Made by a program: the position numbers and the translations under genes | The notes under the pieces: generated by a model | What the model saw: the letters and a program-made list of their open reading frames with translations, nothing else | What the model was told of the DNA's origin: nothing | Database searches by the model: none | From: Herbinix sp. | GTDB taxonomy: Bacteria; Bacillota; Clostridia; Lachnospirales; Lachnospiraceae | Direction of reading: 5' to 3' | DNA length: 61,880 nucleotides | NCBI GenBank assembly: GCA_029240245.1 | Contig: JARBTJ010000031.1 | Location: forward strand, 1-61,880 | In this document: in pieces, positions 8,751-18,669 of the stretch | Numbering within the stretch: position 1 is the first letter of the stretch | Layout of the letters: each line of letters begins with the position of its first letter

Positions 8751-10037
8751 ATGAAAAGTAAAAAACCTGTATTTTTTGTGATTTTGATTATTGCTGTGCT
8801 CATGGTTTATACAGCGATTTTCGGAATCAATTTCAAGATCGGCAAATCCCACTTCTTAATCTTAGGGGCTCCCGATATGAGGTATGGTATTGATATCCGC
8901 GGAGGTGTCGATGCTGCATTTGAAGCCGAAGGTTTGGATCGTAAACCTACCAAGGCTGAGCTTGAAGCAGCAAAAACGATCATCGAAACACGTCTGGATG
9001 CCGAGAATGTTCTGGACCGTGATGTATTTATTGAAAAGGATAGTGGTTATATCATTGTTCGTTTCCCCTGGAAAGCCGGCGAAACAGACTTTAACCCTCA
9101 GGCAGCTATGGCTGAGTTAGGCGAAACCGCTATGTTAACCTTCCGTGATTCAACCGGTAAGGTAATACTGGAGGGCTCCCATGTTTCTGACAGTGTACCT
9201 GAGCTTGACCGTAGCACAGGACAATATGTTGTTGCACTTGACTTTGACGAAGCTGGAACAAAGACCTTTGCCGAGGCAACTAAAAGTATGATCGGACAGC
9301 CCATTTCGATCTATATGGATGAAAATTTAATCCAAACTGCAACTGTAAAGGATGTTATTTCTGATGGTAAAGCAATCATCTCAAATATCGGTACCTTTGA
9401 TGAAGCGAAAAATTTGGCTGATAAAATCAATTCCGGTTCTCTTCCATTTTCCATGATTACGAAGAACCATTCCACCATCAGCCCTACACTTGGTGAAGGA
9501 GCTCTTGAAGTTATGGTAATGGCCGGTTTAATTGCTTTTGCAATTATCGGCGTGTTACTTATTTCCTATTACCGTTTACCCGGCTTTGTTGCGTGCATCG
9601 CTTTGATGATTCAGATTGCCGGTCAGATACTTGCACTTTCTATACCGCAAATGACACTGACACTTACCGGTATTGCAGGTATTATTCTTTCCATCGGTAT
9701 GGGTGTTGATGCTAACGTAATCGTTGCTGAACGTATTAACGAAGAGATCAAGTCAGGAAAAACTGTTCGCTCCGCAATTACTTCCGGATTTAAAGGTGCT
9801 TTTACTTCCGTATTTGACGGTAATATCACAGTCCTGATCGTTGGTGTTATATTAATGATTTTTGGTTCCGGTACACTTCTTTCCTTTGCATATTCACTGC
9901 TTACCGGTATTTTCTTTAACTTCGTAGCAGGTGTAACTGCTTCCAGACTTATGATCTGGTCCTTAAGCGAGTTTAAGCTTTTACGTAAACCAGCTTTATT
10001 TACCTGCTTCTCAAGGAGGGTTACCTACAATGAATAA
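8751..10037 (+). CDS. secD: Protein translocase subunit SecD
   Basis: 428 aa. SecD works with SecF in the membrane to drive proton-dependent late steps of SecYEG export. Visible features are an N-terminal helix, the D-IRGG motif (YGIDIRGGVDAAF), a periplasmic P1-type domain (LEAAKTIIETRLDAENV) and a C-terminal block of five helices with GIAGIILSIGMGVDANVIVAERI, the conserved proton-path region. The start is set at 8751 (MKSKK) because AAAGGA lies 7 nt upstream; an ATG at 8733 in the same frame contains that site and is less likely. It overlaps secF by 8 nt, which implies translational coupling. Confidence 0.95.
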   Translation: MKSKKPVFFVILIIAVLMVYTAIFGINFKIGKSHFLILGAPDMRYGIDIRGGVDAAFEAEGLDRKPTKAELEAAKTIIETRLDAENVLDRDVFIEKDSGYIIVRFPWKAGETDFNPQAAMAELGETAMLTFRDSTGKVILEGSHVSDSVPELDRSTGQYVVALDFDEAGTKTFAEATKSMIGQPISIYMDENLIQTATVKDVISDGKAIISNIGTFDEAKNLADKINSGSLPFSMITKNHSTISPTLGEGALEVMVMAGLIAFAIIGVLLISYYRLPGFVACIALMIQIAGQILALSIPQMTLTLTGIAGIILSIGMGVDANVIVAERINEEIKSGKTVRSAITSGFKGAFTSVFDGNITVLIVGVILMIFGSGTLLSFAYSLLTGIFFNFVAGVTASRLMIWSLSEFKLLRKPALFTCFSRRVTYNE

Positions 10038-10965
10038 TAAAATAATTGGATTTTACAAAAAACGTTGGATTTATTTTACCATTTCACTATGTATTATGCT
10101 TGCCGGAATTGTTGCTGTATTCGTAAAGGGTGTCCAACTCGATATACAGTTTAAGGGCGGCGCACTCATAAAATATTCCTATGAAGGAACGCTTGACGCT
10201 GAAGCTGTTGCTGATACCGCTACCAATCTCTTAGGAAGACCGGTTACTACTCAGGTAACCACTGATTTATTAACGGGCGATAAAAGACTGGTAATAAATA
10301 TTGCAGGTAATTATGGTGTCGAAGCCTCCGAGCAGGAAAAATTCGAAGCAGATTTAAAGGCTGCTTATCCAGAAGCAAAACTTGAATTTGCTGAAGCCTC
10401 TATGGTAGAGCCATTTTTCGGACAGAAGTTTTTGCGTAACGGTATCATTGCCATTTTATTATCAGCTCTGTTGGTAATGGGTTATGTATGGATTCGGTTT
10501 AAGAAGATGGGTGGTCTATCTGCCGGTATTATGGCGCTGGTTGCACTTTTTCACGATGTATTAGTCGTATTTTTTACCTGCGTGATATTCGGCATTCCGA
10601 TCGGAGAATCCTTTGTTGCCGTGGCACTCAGTATTATCGGTTACTCCATCAATGATACCATTGTTATCTACGACCGTATCCGTGAAAATACAAATACTAC
10701 TAGAAGAGTTCCGATTGATACCTTAACCGATCTCTCTATTTCACAATCAATGATGAGATCCATCAATACCAACATAGCGGTACTAATTTCTGTCAGCTTA
10801 GTGTATATCCTTGCATACGCACATAACATTCAATCCATCCAGAGCTTTGCTCTTCCGATGGCAGTTGGTTCCATCAGCGGATGCTACTCCACTATCTGTA
10901 TTGCAGGTCCGTTATGGGTATCGTGGAAAAAACGTACTGAGAAGGTCAGAACAGTAAATTCTTAA
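10030..10965 (+). CDS. secF: Protein translocase subunit SecF
   Basis: 311 aa, partner of SecD. It has an N-terminal helix, the D-x-FKGG-like motif (DIQFKGGALIKY), a short periplasmic domain and five C-terminal helices. The conserved stretches ALFHDVLVVF and SIIGYSINDTIVIYDRIREN carry the family's functional Asp residues. AAGGAGGG within the end of secD serves as its ribosome site, and the start codon lies inside secD. It is followed by a strong terminator at 11075. Confidence 0.96.
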   Translation: MNNKIIGFYKKRWIYFTISLCIMLAGIVAVFVKGVQLDIQFKGGALIKYSYEGTLDAEAVADTATNLLGRPVTTQVTTDLLTGDKRLVINIAGNYGVEASEQEKFEADLKAAYPEAKLEFAEASMVEPFFGQKFLRNGIIAILLSALLVMGYVWIRFKKMGGLSAGIMALVALFHDVLVVFFTCVIFGIPIGESFVAVALSIIGYSINDTIVIYDRIRENTNTTRRVPIDTLTDLSISQSMMRSINTNIAVLISVSLVYILAYAHNIQSIQSFALPMAVGSISGCYSTICIAGPLWVSWKKRTEKVRTVNS

Positions 10966-11074
10966 TTTGTAGATTAAGATCATAGCTATTATAGACTTCT
11001 GTGTTATTTAAAATCGCAAGTGATAATGAATGAACCAATTCACTAGTAGAATGTCTGCCCAATGGGCACTAGAA

Positions 11075-11116
11075 AACCGGATTACCCTTCGTTGAAAGCG
11101 GTAATCCGGTTTTTTA
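11075..11116 (+). terminator. Terminator of the secD-secF operon
   Basis: AACCGGATTACC (11075-11086) pairs perfectly with GGTAATCCGGTT (11100-11111) and is followed by a T run. The rest of the 10966-11314 spacer shows no gene. Confidence 0.85.
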
Positions 11117-11314
11117 TTGATTATATTTTAATTCCGTAATCTTTTATAGCATCCTTTTATTTTTCCTTCATGACGATGTAAACGGCAAGTATTTTCACCT
11201 CCGAATGACAGTATATCACTCATTGATGCATTCATAATAGTTGCTGGATTTTATTTGCCTAAATCTGCTGGTTATAGTTTACCACTTACAGACGAATGCA
11301 GGAGGTTAACACAC

Positions 11315-14083
11315 CTATCTTCCGGTAGGGTATTTTTTAAATACCCCCAGGATCGTATCATAGATTTCCTTAACCGCTTTCTCCTGGAAGGCAGGATCGG
11401 TAATTAACGCATGATCATTCTTATTAGATAAAAATCCTAACTCAATTAAAATCGCCGGAACTGTATTACGATATACAACCGTATACTTCTCGGATTTTGC
11501 TCCACGGTTGCTGGTTCCAAGCGTTTTCGTCAGGTTATCTACCATAATCGTTGCCAAAGTCTTACTTGTAAGGCCATTCATCTTTGCTTCATTGCTTCCG
11601 GAATAATACACCTCTGTACCACGTGCAGAACTTGCCGTTGAGGCATTCATATGCAGGCTCACAAACAAATCAGCTCCCACCTTACTTGCAAATGCTGCAC
11701 GGTCCTGTAACGACATATCTACATCGGTGGTTCTTGTGTAGTATACTTTTAGCTCCCATGGATTGGAATTGAAATATTTTTCACCCAGGGTATACAATAT
11801 TTTAAGGTTGTTATTCTTCTCCTTGGTACCGAAATACTCTGCACCATTCGCCGGACCACCATGGCCGGGATCTAGTACTATAATGTTCTTATAGATATCT
11901 CTTGGATTTCCGATATTAACATATATATTATTGTTATTTGTGGTAAATTCATAACCCTGAAGTTTCGAAGTCGTAAATAACAGTTCGGTCTGATTGTTTG
12001 CGTTTAAACTAACGGAAACCTTCGTAATCACTTTCGAATTAGTTGTTACCGGGTAATTCTCATAAAATGCTCTATGATCTCCTGTAATTTTTATGGCAAA
12101 TTGATTTTTAAAATAATAATCCTCATGGAGGATCATTTTATCGGTGATACCACTCGGCATAGGAATGATTATTTCGCACTTACTGCTATCGATGTCAGTC
12201 GGCCACTCCGGTTGCGCCGGAGTATTCGGTTGCGTCGGATTTCCTGGTGACGTCGGGGTATCCGGTTGACTAGGGGCATTCGTCCGGCTAAAATTGATGG
12301 TGTATTGTTGATCAGAATCAGAAACCTTATATTCGTAGCCATCTGTCATTTTTAACATAAGCCTTGTTTTATCAGTAAAACCGAAGGTATATAGTTGATT
12401 TACCACTTTTGTGCTAGCTATATCTGCGAATACCTCGCCAAGTGCATTTTTTATATAGGGGAGATCCAAAAATAGATATCCGTCCTGCTCTGATATGACA
12501 ACTTTGGATTTATCTACACCAGTCAAAGTCAGGAAGTCACCTGAGGTATTCGTTCCTATCACTGCTGAGGTTAATGCATTTTGATAAAGAGTGATATACA
12601 GGTTTAGCCGATCCTCCGATAAATGAATATCATAGGAAAGATTATCAGGTATCACCTGTAAGGACACTGTAGTATTTGATTCCATCGGATTGTATGCAGT
12701 ACTTATGGTGTTAATTATATTACTGCTCACTCCTAACATGGGATAGGTCTGGTCCCAACTTTCCATACTTGAGGCCTGGATTGTAATCATTTGCTCCGAC
12801 ATACCGGAAGTAACCCTTTCAAATGGAACCGAGCTTGTAATTAGAAAGGTTTCAGTATTCAGTCTTACATCAGTATAATCTCTGCTCACCGAATAGATAA
12901 ATCCCTTTGCTCCTGTAGGTATCATATCCGCATTCAGCTCGTGGACACCACTGCTTAATCCCAGTTGATTCGCATCCGCTTGCCATTGTTGTAATACTTT
13001 CTCCTGATCATTTTCAGAACCGTCACCACCCTGTACCGGTGGATTGGTTCCCGGATTCGTATTACCATCCTCCGGTTGAGTAACACTCTTCTTCGGCATT
13101 ATGATCGAGGTACATATTGAATTACTCCAGGAGTAATCATAACCCAAACTATTCGCGGTTACACTACCCGGAACCATGACATAGGATGTATTATTTTCAT
13201 AATTTTGGATAATAATCGGTCCCTGTTGCAAAGTGAAAGGCTTTTTATTTAGATAAGCATTTTTGCTTCCGATTGTCATTGTCAATTCATTGCCATTCTT
13301 GGTCAAGGAAACAGTTTTTGTAGCCTTATCATACTTATAGTCAGCTCCAATGATAGAATCCGCAAATACTTTCTTCGCACGCAGCATTGCTGTATCATTT
13401 AAAATAATGCTCGGCATGGTGCCCAACTCTACCTTTGTACCTTCAACAGTAACACTCCCTTTCGTACCAGTATATTCAAACTTTTGTCCTCCATTATAGG
13501 ATAAGCGAAGGGAGTTTTTCTCAATCTCTACCGTATTCCGATTACTATACCAGGTATACTTTAAGCCAAAGGTTTCAGAAATGAATCTGGAGGGAACTAA
13601 GACCTTTGTTGTATTTGCATTAACATATTTTATTTTCTGTGGGGCTACCGGTAAAGTAACTGACTTCCCGTTTACTTTCGCACTCCTGCTATTAATCGTC
13701 ATCGATATCGTCGTATTGTCTTTGGTTAGTATTAATGTACCCTTCGCATTATTATAGGTGAATTCAACATCAATTCCGGAGTTTACGAAGATCTCCTTGT
13801 AAGATACCAATGCTATTCCATCTACGATAATACCCGGAGTACTATTTACCGATACCTGATTTCCGTTATAGAGAACCTTGACCTGTTTACCGGTATAGGT
13901 AGTCGTTTTTTTGGTTGAATAATTATATAACTTTATTCCGGAAGCAGCTTGTATCGTACCCAAAGGCAAACATGACAAAAGAACCGCCGTTATAATCATA
14001 AAGCAAATTTTTAAGCTTAATAAGCGGTGTAATAGTCTTCTTTCATTGGTTATGTACTTTATCTTCTGTAGATATAATCGCAT
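11315..14083 (-). CDS. N-acetylmuramoyl-L-alanine amidase with duplicated stalk domains
   Basis: About 922 aa, exported (signal peptide ending near AASG). Two copper-amine-oxidase-like stalk domains (roughly residues 45-190 and 195-330) lead into a Pro/Asn/Gly-rich linker. A beta-rich region follows (roughly 350-590, in part AMIN-like), then a Pro/Thr-rich linker and a second beta module. The C-terminal Amidase_3 domain has DPGHGG, an ENNL-like KEKNNNL, SLHMNAS and IELGFLSN, which supply the zinc ligands and catalytic Glu for cleaving the MurNAc-L-Ala bond. AGGAGG abuts an ATG at 14095 with no spacer, so the next in-frame ATG at 14083 (12-nt spacing) is preferred. It is likely to act in cell separation or wall turnover. 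A 21-bp tandem repeat lies upstream. Confidence 0.9.
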   Translation of the reverse strand: MRLYLQKIKYITNERRLLHRLLSLKICFMIITAVLLSCLPLGTIQAASGIKLYNYSTKKTTTYTGKQVKVLYNGNQVSVNSTPGIIVDGIALVSYKEIFVNSGIDVEFTYNNAKGTLILTKDNTTISMTINSRSAKVNGKSVTLPVAPQKIKYVNANTTKVLVPSRFISETFGLKYTWYSNRNTVEIEKNSLRLSYNGGQKFEYTGTKGSVTVEGTKVELGTMPSIILNDTAMLRAKKVFADSIIGADYKYDKATKTVSLTKNGNELTMTIGSKNAYLNKKPFTLQQGPIIIQNYENNTSYVMVPGSVTANSLGYDYSWSNSICTSIIMPKKSVTQPEDGNTNPGTNPPVQGGDGSENDQEKVLQQWQADANQLGLSSGVHELNADMIPTGAKGFIYSVSRDYTDVRLNTETFLITSSVPFERVTSGMSEQMITIQASSMESWDQTYPMLGVSSNIINTISTAYNPMESNTTVSLQVIPDNLSYDIHLSEDRLNLYITLYQNALTSAVIGTNTSGDFLTLTGVDKSKVVISEQDGYLFLDLPYIKNALGEVFADIASTKVVNQLYTFGFTDKTRLMLKMTDGYEYKVSDSDQQYTINFSRTNAPSQPDTPTSPGNPTQPNTPAQPEWPTDIDSSKCEIIIPMPSGITDKMILHEDYYFKNQFAIKITGDHRAFYENYPVTTNSKVITKVSVSLNANNQTELLFTTSKLQGYEFTTNNNNIYVNIGNPRDIYKNIIVLDPGHGGPANGAEYFGTKEKNNNLKILYTLGEKYFNSNPWELKVYYTRTTDVDMSLQDRAAFASKVGADLFVSLHMNASTASSARGTEVYYSGSNEAKMNGLTSKTLATIMVDNLTKTLGTSNRGAKSEKYTVVYRNTVPAILIELGFLSNKNDHALITDPAFQEKAVKEIYDTILGVFKKYPTGR

Positions 14084-14183
14084 GATAGCATTCATCCTCC
14101 TGTCGGTTTTACTGTTAACGGTGCAATGTTATGAATTTACTGAAGTAGTCCGTTCAGCATTTATTTTTATGCTAATTCATTTT

Positions 14184-14263
14184 ATCTTATGTGTTTTTGC
14201 CTGAATCTTATGTGTTTTAGTCTATATCTTATGTGTTTTTGTCTAAATCATATGTATTTTGGA
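14184..14263. repeat. Four 21-bp direct repeats upstream of the amidase gene
   Basis: Copies start at 14184, 14205, 14226 and 14247 with an exact 21-bp period. The core is ATCTTATGTGTTTT; the last copy is diverged (ATCATATGTATTTT). The array is non-coding and lies 100-180 bp before the amidase start. Two helical turns per unit would place every copy on one face of the DNA, as in multi-site operators. No further gene was seen in the rest of 14084-14742, which is AT-rich. Confidence 0.75.
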
Positions 14264-14742
14264 AGATCATAATGTAAAGGTTTTACTTTCAAGTTTTATC
14301 TTATGAAACAAATATTAAATTAGTATTAAAACATGTTAAAAATGTGTCACGAGTATAAAATATCACAAAATATTGCATTTTTTCCAAGAAGGTAACAAAT
14401 TTCACTTTATGATTATCCATAATATAACAGTACAATCGGCCGAAATGTAAATACTACTTTTGTAGTGTATTTTAATCTGAATGTCTTCCTTCATTCTACT
14501 AAAGTCTACATATTTGCGAATTATTTTTCATATATGTATCTAATTATTAAATTTTACCCATAAATCATTCTAATTCAATAGAATACTTTTAAGAGGCTAT
14601 TGTTCTATCACTCAGCTCGTTAACTGGTCCCAAACACATAACTTTGTTATTCCACGAATTCATTGCCTGACTATTTTGGGTGTGATAATTCAGAGTGATC
14701 ATGAGATGAATTCCCTTCCATCCCTGATCTATTCCGATTGAT

Positions 14743-14787
14743 ACTGACAACTATATATTGTCAGTTTTACAATAATTATGATATAAT
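14743..14787 (+). promoter_or_regulatory. Promoter of ttcA with overlapping inverted repeat
   Basis: TTGTCA (14758-14763), an 18-nt spacer, then TATAAT (14782-14787). ACTGACAA (14743-14750) and TTGTCAGT (14758-14765) form a perfect inverted repeat whose right arm is the -35 hexamer, so it could be an operator or an upstream terminator stem. Confidence 0.55.
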
Positions 14788-14822
14788 GGCAATTAGTACA
14801 AAGGAAAGGCAATGGTATTAAA

Positions 14823-15587
14823 ATGAAGCTTCAGCAATTATTAAGTTATACCAGAAAAGCGGTAGACGATTATCAAATGATTGATAACGGCGATAAAATC
14901 GCTATCGGCGTTTCGGGCGGCAAGGACAGCTTGACCATGCTTTATGCATTATCCGGATTACGTCGGTTTTATCCGAAAAAGTATGACCTGGAAGCGATCA
15001 CCGTAAATATGGGCTTCAAAGAATTAGATTTTTCCGCAGTCGCCAAGCTGTGTGAGGAACTCTCAATACATTATACAGTTGTAGAAACAGATATTGCAGA
15101 AATCATCTTTGATCACCGGAAGGAAAGTAACCCTTGCTCGCTTTGTGCTAAAATGCGTAAGGGTGCTTTTAACAATAAAGCGAAGGAGTTAGGCTGCAAC
15201 AAAGAAGCTTATGCGCATCACTATGATGATGTTATCGAAACTATGCTTATGTCATTAATTTATGAAGGCCGGTTTCACTGCTTCTCTCCTGTCACTTATC
15301 TGGACCGATCGGATATCACCTTAATCCGTCCATTAATTTATGTTGAGGAAGCCGATGTCAAAGGCTTTCGTAATACATATCAGCTTCCGGTAGTGAAAAA
15401 TCCATGTCCGGTGGATGGTTATACCAAAAGGGAATATATCAAACAGTTAATTAAAACCTTGAGTCTTGAAAGTCCAGGATTAAGGGAACGACTATTTCAT
15501 GCCATCCAAAGCGAAGGACTGAAAAGTTGGGAAAAACCAGAGAACCTGGAAGAAGGAGAAAATTATGGCAGAGCATACCTATCATGA
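14823..15587 (+). CDS. ttcA: TtcA/TilS-family PP-loop tRNA thiolation ATPase
   Basis: 254 aa. The PP-loop SGGKDS (about residues 31-36) binds ATP. C-S-L-C in NPCSLCAKMRKG and a third Cys in NPCPVDG match the cysteines that hold the Fe-S cluster in TtcA, the enzyme that converts C32 of certain tRNAs to 2-thiocytidine. HHYDDVIETMLM is the conserved adenylation-side motif. The length is normal for the short Clostridia form. The last 23 nt overlap the following recombinase gene, so the two are translated from one mRNA. The exact tRNA target is inferred from the family. Confidence 0.85.
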   Translation: MKLQQLLSYTRKAVDDYQMIDNGDKIAIGVSGGKDSLTMLYALSGLRRFYPKKYDLEAITVNMGFKELDFSAVAKLCEELSIHYTVVETDIAEIIFDHRKESNPCSLCAKMRKGAFNNKAKELGCNKEAYAHHYDDVIETMLMSLIYEGRFHCFSPVTYLDRSDITLIRPLIYVEEADVKGFRNTYQLPVVKNPCPVDGYTKREYIKQLIKTLSLESPGLRERLFHAIQSEGLKSWEKPENLEEGENYGRAYLS

Positions 15588-16617
15588 TCAGGTAAATATC
15601 GATAACGCTGTAAAATTGCGTTCACTATTAGAAAGACTACCGGATTTTTGCAGATATTTTTTCCGTGGAATTGAACCAACTACCTCCTCCCGTACCAGGA
15701 TTGCATATGCCTATGATTTACGGATTTTTTTTGAATTTTTAGTGCAAACAAATCCATCTTTAAAAAACACACCCATTACAGAACTTAAGGTCGAGGTTCT
15801 AGATCAGATCAAATCGGTTGATCTTGAAGAATATCTAGAATATCTGACCTATTATAAATCAGAGGAAAATGAACGAATTAATACGGAAAACGGTAAAAAG
15901 AGGAAATTAGTTTCCCTCCGTAGCTTTTATAGTTACTATTTTAAAAAGGAAATGATTCAGTCCAATCCCGCCTCTTTAATTAATGTACCAAAGCTGCACG
16001 AAAAAGAGATTATCCGATTGGAAATCGACGAGGTTGCCCGTTTACTCGATGAGGTTGAGACTGCACAATGTATGACGAAATCCCAACAAAAATATCACGA
16101 GAAAACCAAAGCTCGCGATTTGGCTCTTATGACACTTCTCTTAGGCACCGGTATCCGTGTATCGGAATGCGTCGGACTGGATATAAATGACGTAGATTTT
16201 GATAATAACGGCATAAAAATTAGACGTAAAGGTGGTTATGAGGTTATTGTTTATTTTGGTGAAGAGGTAAGGGAAGCTTTATTAATTTATCTGGAGGAGC
16301 GTAACTTACTTACCCCCGCTGAGGGGCACACCAACGCTCTATTTCTCTCCCTTCAGCTGAAACGGATCAATGTTCGTTCCGTTGAAAACCTCGTGAAGAA
16401 ATACGCTTCCACCATAACGAAATTAAAGAAAATCACACCTCACAAGCTCCGAAGCACCTACGGAACCAACCTATACCGCGAAACCGGTGATATCTATCTG
16501 GTGGCTGATGTCCTTGGCCATAAGGATGTTAATACAACCAAAAAGCACTATGCAGCGATTGAAGACAGCCGCCGCCGTAGTGCCGCCAAAGTGGTAAGGC
16601 TGAGGGAGAAGGGATAA
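15565..16617 (+). CDS. XerC/D-like tyrosine recombinase
   Basis: 350 aa. An N-terminal SAM-like core-binding domain (about residues 20-135) precedes the catalytic domain. The catalytic set is visible: Arg in GTGIRVSE, Lys in IRRKGG, HKLRS, GHKD and the nucleophile Tyr in TKKHYAA. AAGGAG sits before the ATG, which lies inside ttcA. The co-translation with a tRNA-modifying gene and the absence of an excisionase suggest a chromosomal Xer-type protein rather than a phage integrase. Possible flanking repeats around the next accessory block (16651 and 20971) keep a mobile role open. Confidence 0.85.
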   Translation: MAEHTYHDQVNIDNAVKLRSLLERLPDFCRYFFRGIEPTTSSRTRIAYAYDLRIFFEFLVQTNPSLKNTPITELKVEVLDQIKSVDLEEYLEYLTYYKSEENERINTENGKKRKLVSLRSFYSYYFKKEMIQSNPASLINVPKLHEKEIIRLEIDEVARLLDEVETAQCMTKSQQKYHEKTKARDLALMTLLLGTGIRVSECVGLDINDVDFDNNGIKIRRKGGYEVIVYFGEEVREALLIYLEERNLLTPAEGHTNALFLSLQLKRINVRSVENLVKKYASTITKLKKITPHKLRSTYGTNLYRETGDIYLVADVLGHKDVNTTKKHYAAIEDSRRRSAAKVVRLREKG

Positions 16618-16650
16618 CAATTATAACTGAAAAAAATTTTGACGATTTTT

Positions 16651-16723
16651 CATAAAAAAGAACTTTATTCGCGTGAAAACTAAAAATAAATTCAGGCAAA
16701 TGTACATAAAAATGAACTTTATT
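16651..16723. repeat. Pair of 19-bp direct repeats downstream of the recombinase gene
   Basis: CATAAAAAAGAACTTTATT (16651-16669) recurs with one mismatch at 16705-16723. The core ATAAAGTtCATTTTTA on the other strand resembles repeats at 20971-21057 on the far side of the ABC operon. The rest of the 16618-17082 spacer has no supportable gene. Confidence 0.4.
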
Positions 16724-17082
16724 TTTATCCACCCACAATAAGTGAGTGCGTTTTTATTAAAGGAAATAATCTTTTCCTACGTAGACCCTTGCAATACGTG
16801 TTTATTGTAAAATAAAAATCTACTTGATTTAGTATTTTGAATATGGTACCATTTCCACCTCAATTATATTTCTATATTTTACAAATTATATTACTTTATT
16901 AATGATAAGTTGGAAAATCTTAACTAATAAACTTTTCTTGGGCAATACTCTTTTCACTACTAGGAAGTGCTAACGACTTGAAACCATATGAAGGGACTTT
17001 ATCTATGTATATGATGCAAAATTTTTTATAACAAGAAAAATTATGCAATTATTCTGAAAACAAAGTACTTAAAATAAAACTT

Positions 17083-18669
17083 TTATAATGTGATAATTGA
17101 TGTAGCTATCTCAAGAAATGCTTTATCATGTGTTACATAGATAACCGTCTTGTCTGTGTTTTGAATATATTCAGCAAGCCACTTCTTTGAATTCGTGTCT
17201 AAATGATTGGTAGGCTCATCTAGTATAAGGATAGGCGCTTTTTTAAGTATTGCTCTAGCAATAGATATTTTCTGTTTTTCTCCTCCTGACAGATTGTTTC
17301 CTCCTTCGGAAACTTCTTTATCCGTAAACAATGGAATTCCTAAGTATTCTAATAAATCTTTTGCTGATTTATTTAGTTTTTCATTTCCAAAAGTCATATT
17401 ATCAATAACATTACCCTTGAATAAATATGGGTTTTGCATTGTAAACGCGAAAAGTGAACGCCATGATTCTATTGCTATTTCGTTAAGTTCTATGTCGTTA
17501 ATCGTAATACTACCTATTTGGGGTGCAACAAGAACAGTTAAAAGTTTTATAATGGTGGACTTTCCGCTACCGTTAGAACCACAAATGGCAACTTTTTCTC
17601 CATGGTTGATTTGATGATTTAAGTTATATAATATACGTTTATCGCCATAGTAGAAAGTAGGAATATGGATGGAGGTGCCAGAAAATGAAGAGATATTCTC
17701 ACCTGTTGATGATTCTTGGTCATTATATATAACTTCCAGCCGTTGAATAAGGTTATTCAATATTGGGCGCTGCCTGATGATATAACTGACAGAATCTATT
17801 ACTGTATTAAAAATTGAATAATAGCCAACCATAGCAGCCACAGAACCAGCAGTAATTGTTCCTAATGAAGTTAAGACAGCACCAATAAGTAAAACAAACA
17901 ATAAAAAGATAGTATCAACTCCAAGAGAAATGTTTGTGAATATTGTCTTATATCTGATTTCCTCTTTCGCAGTTCTTTTATAGTATTGATAATAAATACT
18001 GTCAAGTTTATCTAGAAAAGCAGACTTGAGGCCGAACAGGATTACAGTATGTGGCTTTGAAGAAATCTCCATTTCATAATTACGCACATCTGTATTATAA
18101 TCCCTTGTCTCTCGGTCATATCTTGCATACCTTTTTTTCATAGCAACTGGTATCACTAATTTAATTAATGATAACGAAAAAGTAATAAGTGCATAAAACC
18201 AATTTACTTTTATCGCAAAGGTTATAAGAAATACAAAAATAACAGGAGTAACAATTATTTTTGTCATCCACTCCATCCATTCTATTCGGTAATCATTAGG
18301 ATCGTTTTCTAATCGATATTGCACCTCTCCTTTTTCAATTTCCATCGCTTTCATATAATTCTTATCTAAAAATCGCCTTATAACCAAACGGTCGTGAAGA
18401 AGAGCATGTTTCAGCATTAATATATTACAAAAATATCCCAGAATTGGCATTAGAAAAATCATGATTGCGATACATAATAGCAAAATCCATAAGTTCTCTA
18501 ATACATATTTAGTTTCCATATGGATAACCGCATCCGAAAAACGAGCAAGTATATTAGAAATATAAATAGCAACCAACCCCGAAATGCCCTCCTGCAACAA
18601 CGATATAAATAAAGGAATTATCATTGCACTACGGCAGTCATTCGATATTTGTTTCCTAACGGTATTCAC
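17083..18669 (-). CDS. ABC exporter half-transporter (membrane plus ATPase), second of a pair
   Basis: 528 aa. The start is a GTG at 18669 (GGGAGG 7 nt upstream), 14 nt inside the end of the previous gene. An ATG at 18732 lies deeper in that gene and has no site. Residues about 1-290 form a six-helix ABC exporter membrane domain. The ATPase carries Walker A GSNGSGKST, signature LSGGEKQK, Walker B ILILDEPT and a switch His in YVTHD. It presumably pairs with the 18656-20257 product as a heterodimeric exporter. No substrate peptide, immunity gene or processing C39 peptidase is adjacent, so the cargo is unknown. Confidence 0.85.
   Translation of the reverse strand: MNTVRKQISNDCRSAMIIPLFISLLQEGISGLVAIYISNILARFSDAVIHMETKYVLENLWILLLCIAIMIFLMPILGYFCNILMLKHALLHDRLVIRRFLDKNYMKAMEIEKGEVQYRLENDPNDYRIEWMEWMTKIIVTPVIFVFLITFAIKVNWFYALITFSLSLIKLVIPVAMKKRYARYDRETRDYNTDVRNYEMEISSKPHTVILFGLKSAFLDKLDSIYYQYYKRTAKEEIRYKTIFTNISLGVDTIFLLFVLLIGAVLTSLGTITAGSVAAMVGYYSIFNTVIDSVSYIIRQRPILNNLIQRLEVIYNDQESSTGENISSFSGTSIHIPTFYYGDKRILYNLNHQINHGEKVAICGSNGSGKSTIIKLLTVLVAPQIGSITINDIELNEIAIESWRSLFAFTMQNPYLFKGNVIDNMTFGNEKLNKSAKDLLEYLGIPLFTDKEVSEGGNNLSGGEKQKISIARAILKKAPILILDEPTNHLDTNSKKWLAEYIQNTDKTVIYVTHDKAFLEIATSIITL

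Noticed and set aside
14823..16617. Integrated phage or ICE marked by the tyrosine recombinase
   Set aside because: No excisionase, phage or conjugation genes nearby, and the recombinase is co-translated with ttcA; a housekeeping Xer-type role is simpler, though flanking repeats are noted.
16529..16738. 69-codon minus-strand open frame
   Set aside because: It overlaps the 3' end of the recombinase gene antisense, and its beginning is made of the AT-rich direct repeats.
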